The translations under genes were made by a program, and so were the position numbers. A DNA stretch of 12,563 bases, from NCBI GenBank assembly GCA_026391935.1, contig JAPLDC010000221.1:1-12563 (forward strand), in the 5' to 3' direction. The stretch's first letter is position 1, and every line of letters starts with the position of its first letter. Under the pieces are notes generated by a model. The model made no database searches. It had not been told where the DNA came from and saw nothing but the letters and a program-made list of their open reading frames with translations. This document shows positions 11,385 through 12,563 of this stretch, piece by piece. The DNA comes from Bacteroidota bacterium. Lineage in GTDB: Bacteria; Bacteroidota; Bacteroidia; 2-12-FULL-35-15.

Positions 11385-12563
11385 ATGACAATAAAAGAAG
11401 AAATAGATAGACGCAGAACATTTGGTATCATCGCGCATCCCGATGCCGGTAAAACCACATTGACTGAAAAGCTATTGCTTTTTGGTGGCGCTATCCAAAC
11501 AGCAGGTGCTGTTAAATCGAATAAGATCAAAAAACATACAACCTCCGATTTTATGGAGATAGAGCGTCAGCGTGGTATTTCCGTTGCTACCTCTGTTATG
11601 GGTTTTGAATACAAAGGCATCAAAATAAACTTGTTGGATACCCCCGGTCACGAAGATTTTGCTGAAGATACATATCGAACACTCACCGCAGTAGATAGCG
11701 TAGTGATGCTTATCGATTGCGCCAAAGGTGTTGAGCCGCAAACACGCAAACTGCTTGAAGTTTGCCGTATGCGCAGCACCCCCGTGATCGTGTTCATCAA
11801 CAAAATGGATCGTGAAGGAAAAGACCCTTTTGATCTATTGGAAGAAATAGAAAAAGAATTGCGCATCGATCTTCGTCCTTTGAGTTGGCCTATCAGTATG
11901 GGAAAAACATTTAAAGGAGTTTATAATCTGTATGAAAAAAGTTTAACTGTTTTTAATCCGGGTGAAAAACAAACAGAAGAAAATTCCATTGAAATAAAAG
12001 ACCTGAAAGACGGTACCTTGGATAAATTGATCGGGGAAGATTATGCCAATACTTTACGCAATGATGTGGAATTATTGGAAGCAGGCTATCCTGAATTTGA
12101 TATGGAAGAGTATTCGGAGGCAATGGTTTCGCCGGTATTCTTTGGCAGTGCTGTAAATAATTTTGGTGTTCGCGAATTGTTGGATGCCTTTATCAGAATT
12201 GCACCCTCTCCGAAAGGAAGAACAACGGATGTGAGAGAAATTGATCCGGAGGATAAGAACTTCAGTGGTTTTGTTTTTAAGATACACGCCAATCTGGACC
12301 CTAAACACCGGGATCGGATAGCCTTTTTGAGGATCGTTTCCGGGAAATTTGAGCGCAATAAGAATTATTTTCATGTCCGTGAAAACAGGAGTATGAAATT
12401 TTCAAATCCGACAGCATTTATGGCTCAGGAAAAGAACATTGTAGACGAAGCTTTTCCGGGTGATATTATTGGTTTATACGATTCGAGTAATTTCAAAATT
12501 GGCGATACACTGACCGAAGGAGAAAAGATGAATTTCAAAGGAATCCCTCAATTTTCACCTGAA
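11385..12563 (+). CDS. prfC: Peptide chain release factor 3 (RF3), C-terminal part cut off by the window edge
   Basis: Translational GTPase that removes RF1/RF2 from the ribosome after termination. There are 393 codons to the window end, from a usual length of about 530. GTPase motifs are in place: G1 AHPDAGKT (17-24), the switch region ERQRGISVATSVM (60-72) specific to RF3-like factors, G3 DTPGH (85-89) and G4 NKMD (139-142). The LSWPISMGKTFKGVYNLYE segment and the domain II run PKHRDRIAFLRIVSGKFE separate it from EF-G and LepA. The last visible residues, GIPQFSPE, are a conserved RF3 motif. The ATG at 11385 is fixed by an in-frame TAA nine bases upstream. No TAnnTTTG promoter is seen in the 58 bases after the rplS terminator. 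Confidence 0.95.
   Translation, partial: MTIKEEIDRRRTFGIIAHPDAGKTTLTEKLLLFGGAIQTAGAVKSNKIKKHTTSDFMEIERQRGISVATSVMGFEYKGIKINLLDTPGHEDFAEDTYRTLTAVDSVVMLIDCAKGVEPQTRKLLEVCRMRSTPVIVFINKMDREGKDPFDLLEEIEKELRIDLRPLSWPISMGKTFKGVYNLYEKSLTVFNPGEKQTEENSIEIKDLKDGTLDKLIGEDYANTLRNDVELLEAGYPEFDMEEYSEAMVSPVFFGSAVNNFGVRELLDAFIRIAPSPKGRTTDVREIDPEDKNFSGFVFKIHANLDPKHRDRIAFLRIVSGKFERNKNYFHVRENRSMKFSNPTAFMAQEKNIVDEAFPGDIIGLYDSSNFKIGDTLTEGEKMNFKGIPQFSPE

Overview
The window reads as chromosomal core DNA of a low-GC member of the Bacteroidota. Four observations support this. Several genes are preceded by the Bacteroidota sigma-factor promoter (-7 TAnnTTTG with a -33 TTG or TTTG). Shine-Dalgarno sequences are mostly absent. 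A secreted protein looks like the C-terminal domain of the gliding/type IX secretion protein GldM. The protein sequences (RNase Y, BioB, RF3, LOG protein) also have a Bacteroidota character. The class or family cannot be fixed from the sequence alone. I see no mobile element, CRISPR array, tRNA or rRNA, and no gene-free stretch longer than about 225 bases.

Layout, left to right. Positions 1-2000 (minus strand) form a cell-division/RNA-decay group: a small coiled-coil protein, zapA, and rny (RNase Y, cut by the left edge). A consensus promoter at 2037-2067 drives it. Divergent from it is a secreted M23 metallopeptidase (2102-3826), which converges on a LOG-family nucleotide phosphoribohydrolase (3833-4606, minus). 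Next come a small secreted GldM-C-like protein (4831-5223, plus) and a bidirectional terminator (5240-5274). A five-gene minus-strand operon follows, in transcription order bioB, bioF, bioD, bioA and yhhQ (a queuosine-precursor transporter of the VUT family), from a consensus promoter at 10141-10170. Divergent from bioB is trmD, then rplS with its own promoter and terminator, and prfC (RF3), cut by the right edge.

How the genes work together. BioF, BioA, BioD and BioB are the four late steps of biotin synthesis: pimeloyl thioester to KAPA to DAPA to dethiobiotin to biotin. trmD, rplS and prfC all serve translation. ZapA, probably its coiled-coil neighbour, and the M23 enzyme relate to division and the cell wall.

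The most notable signals are two clean, in-frame losses in otherwise well-conserved enzymes. BioA lacks about 35 residues that should contain the PLP-binding lysine, so as written it should not work as an aminotransferase. TrmD ends after 171 residues and lacks its whole C-terminal tRNA-binding domain; its last codons look like the normal protein end joined directly to the knot domain. Both could be real deletions, assembly or sequence errors, or a changed sequence, and both deserve checking at read level. Other points are a stand-alone GldM-C-like secreted protein, promoters so close to start codons that the mRNAs should be leaderless or nearly so, and a perfect 14-bp hairpin seven bases before the bioA start. 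I did not recognise an entirely new multi-gene system here.
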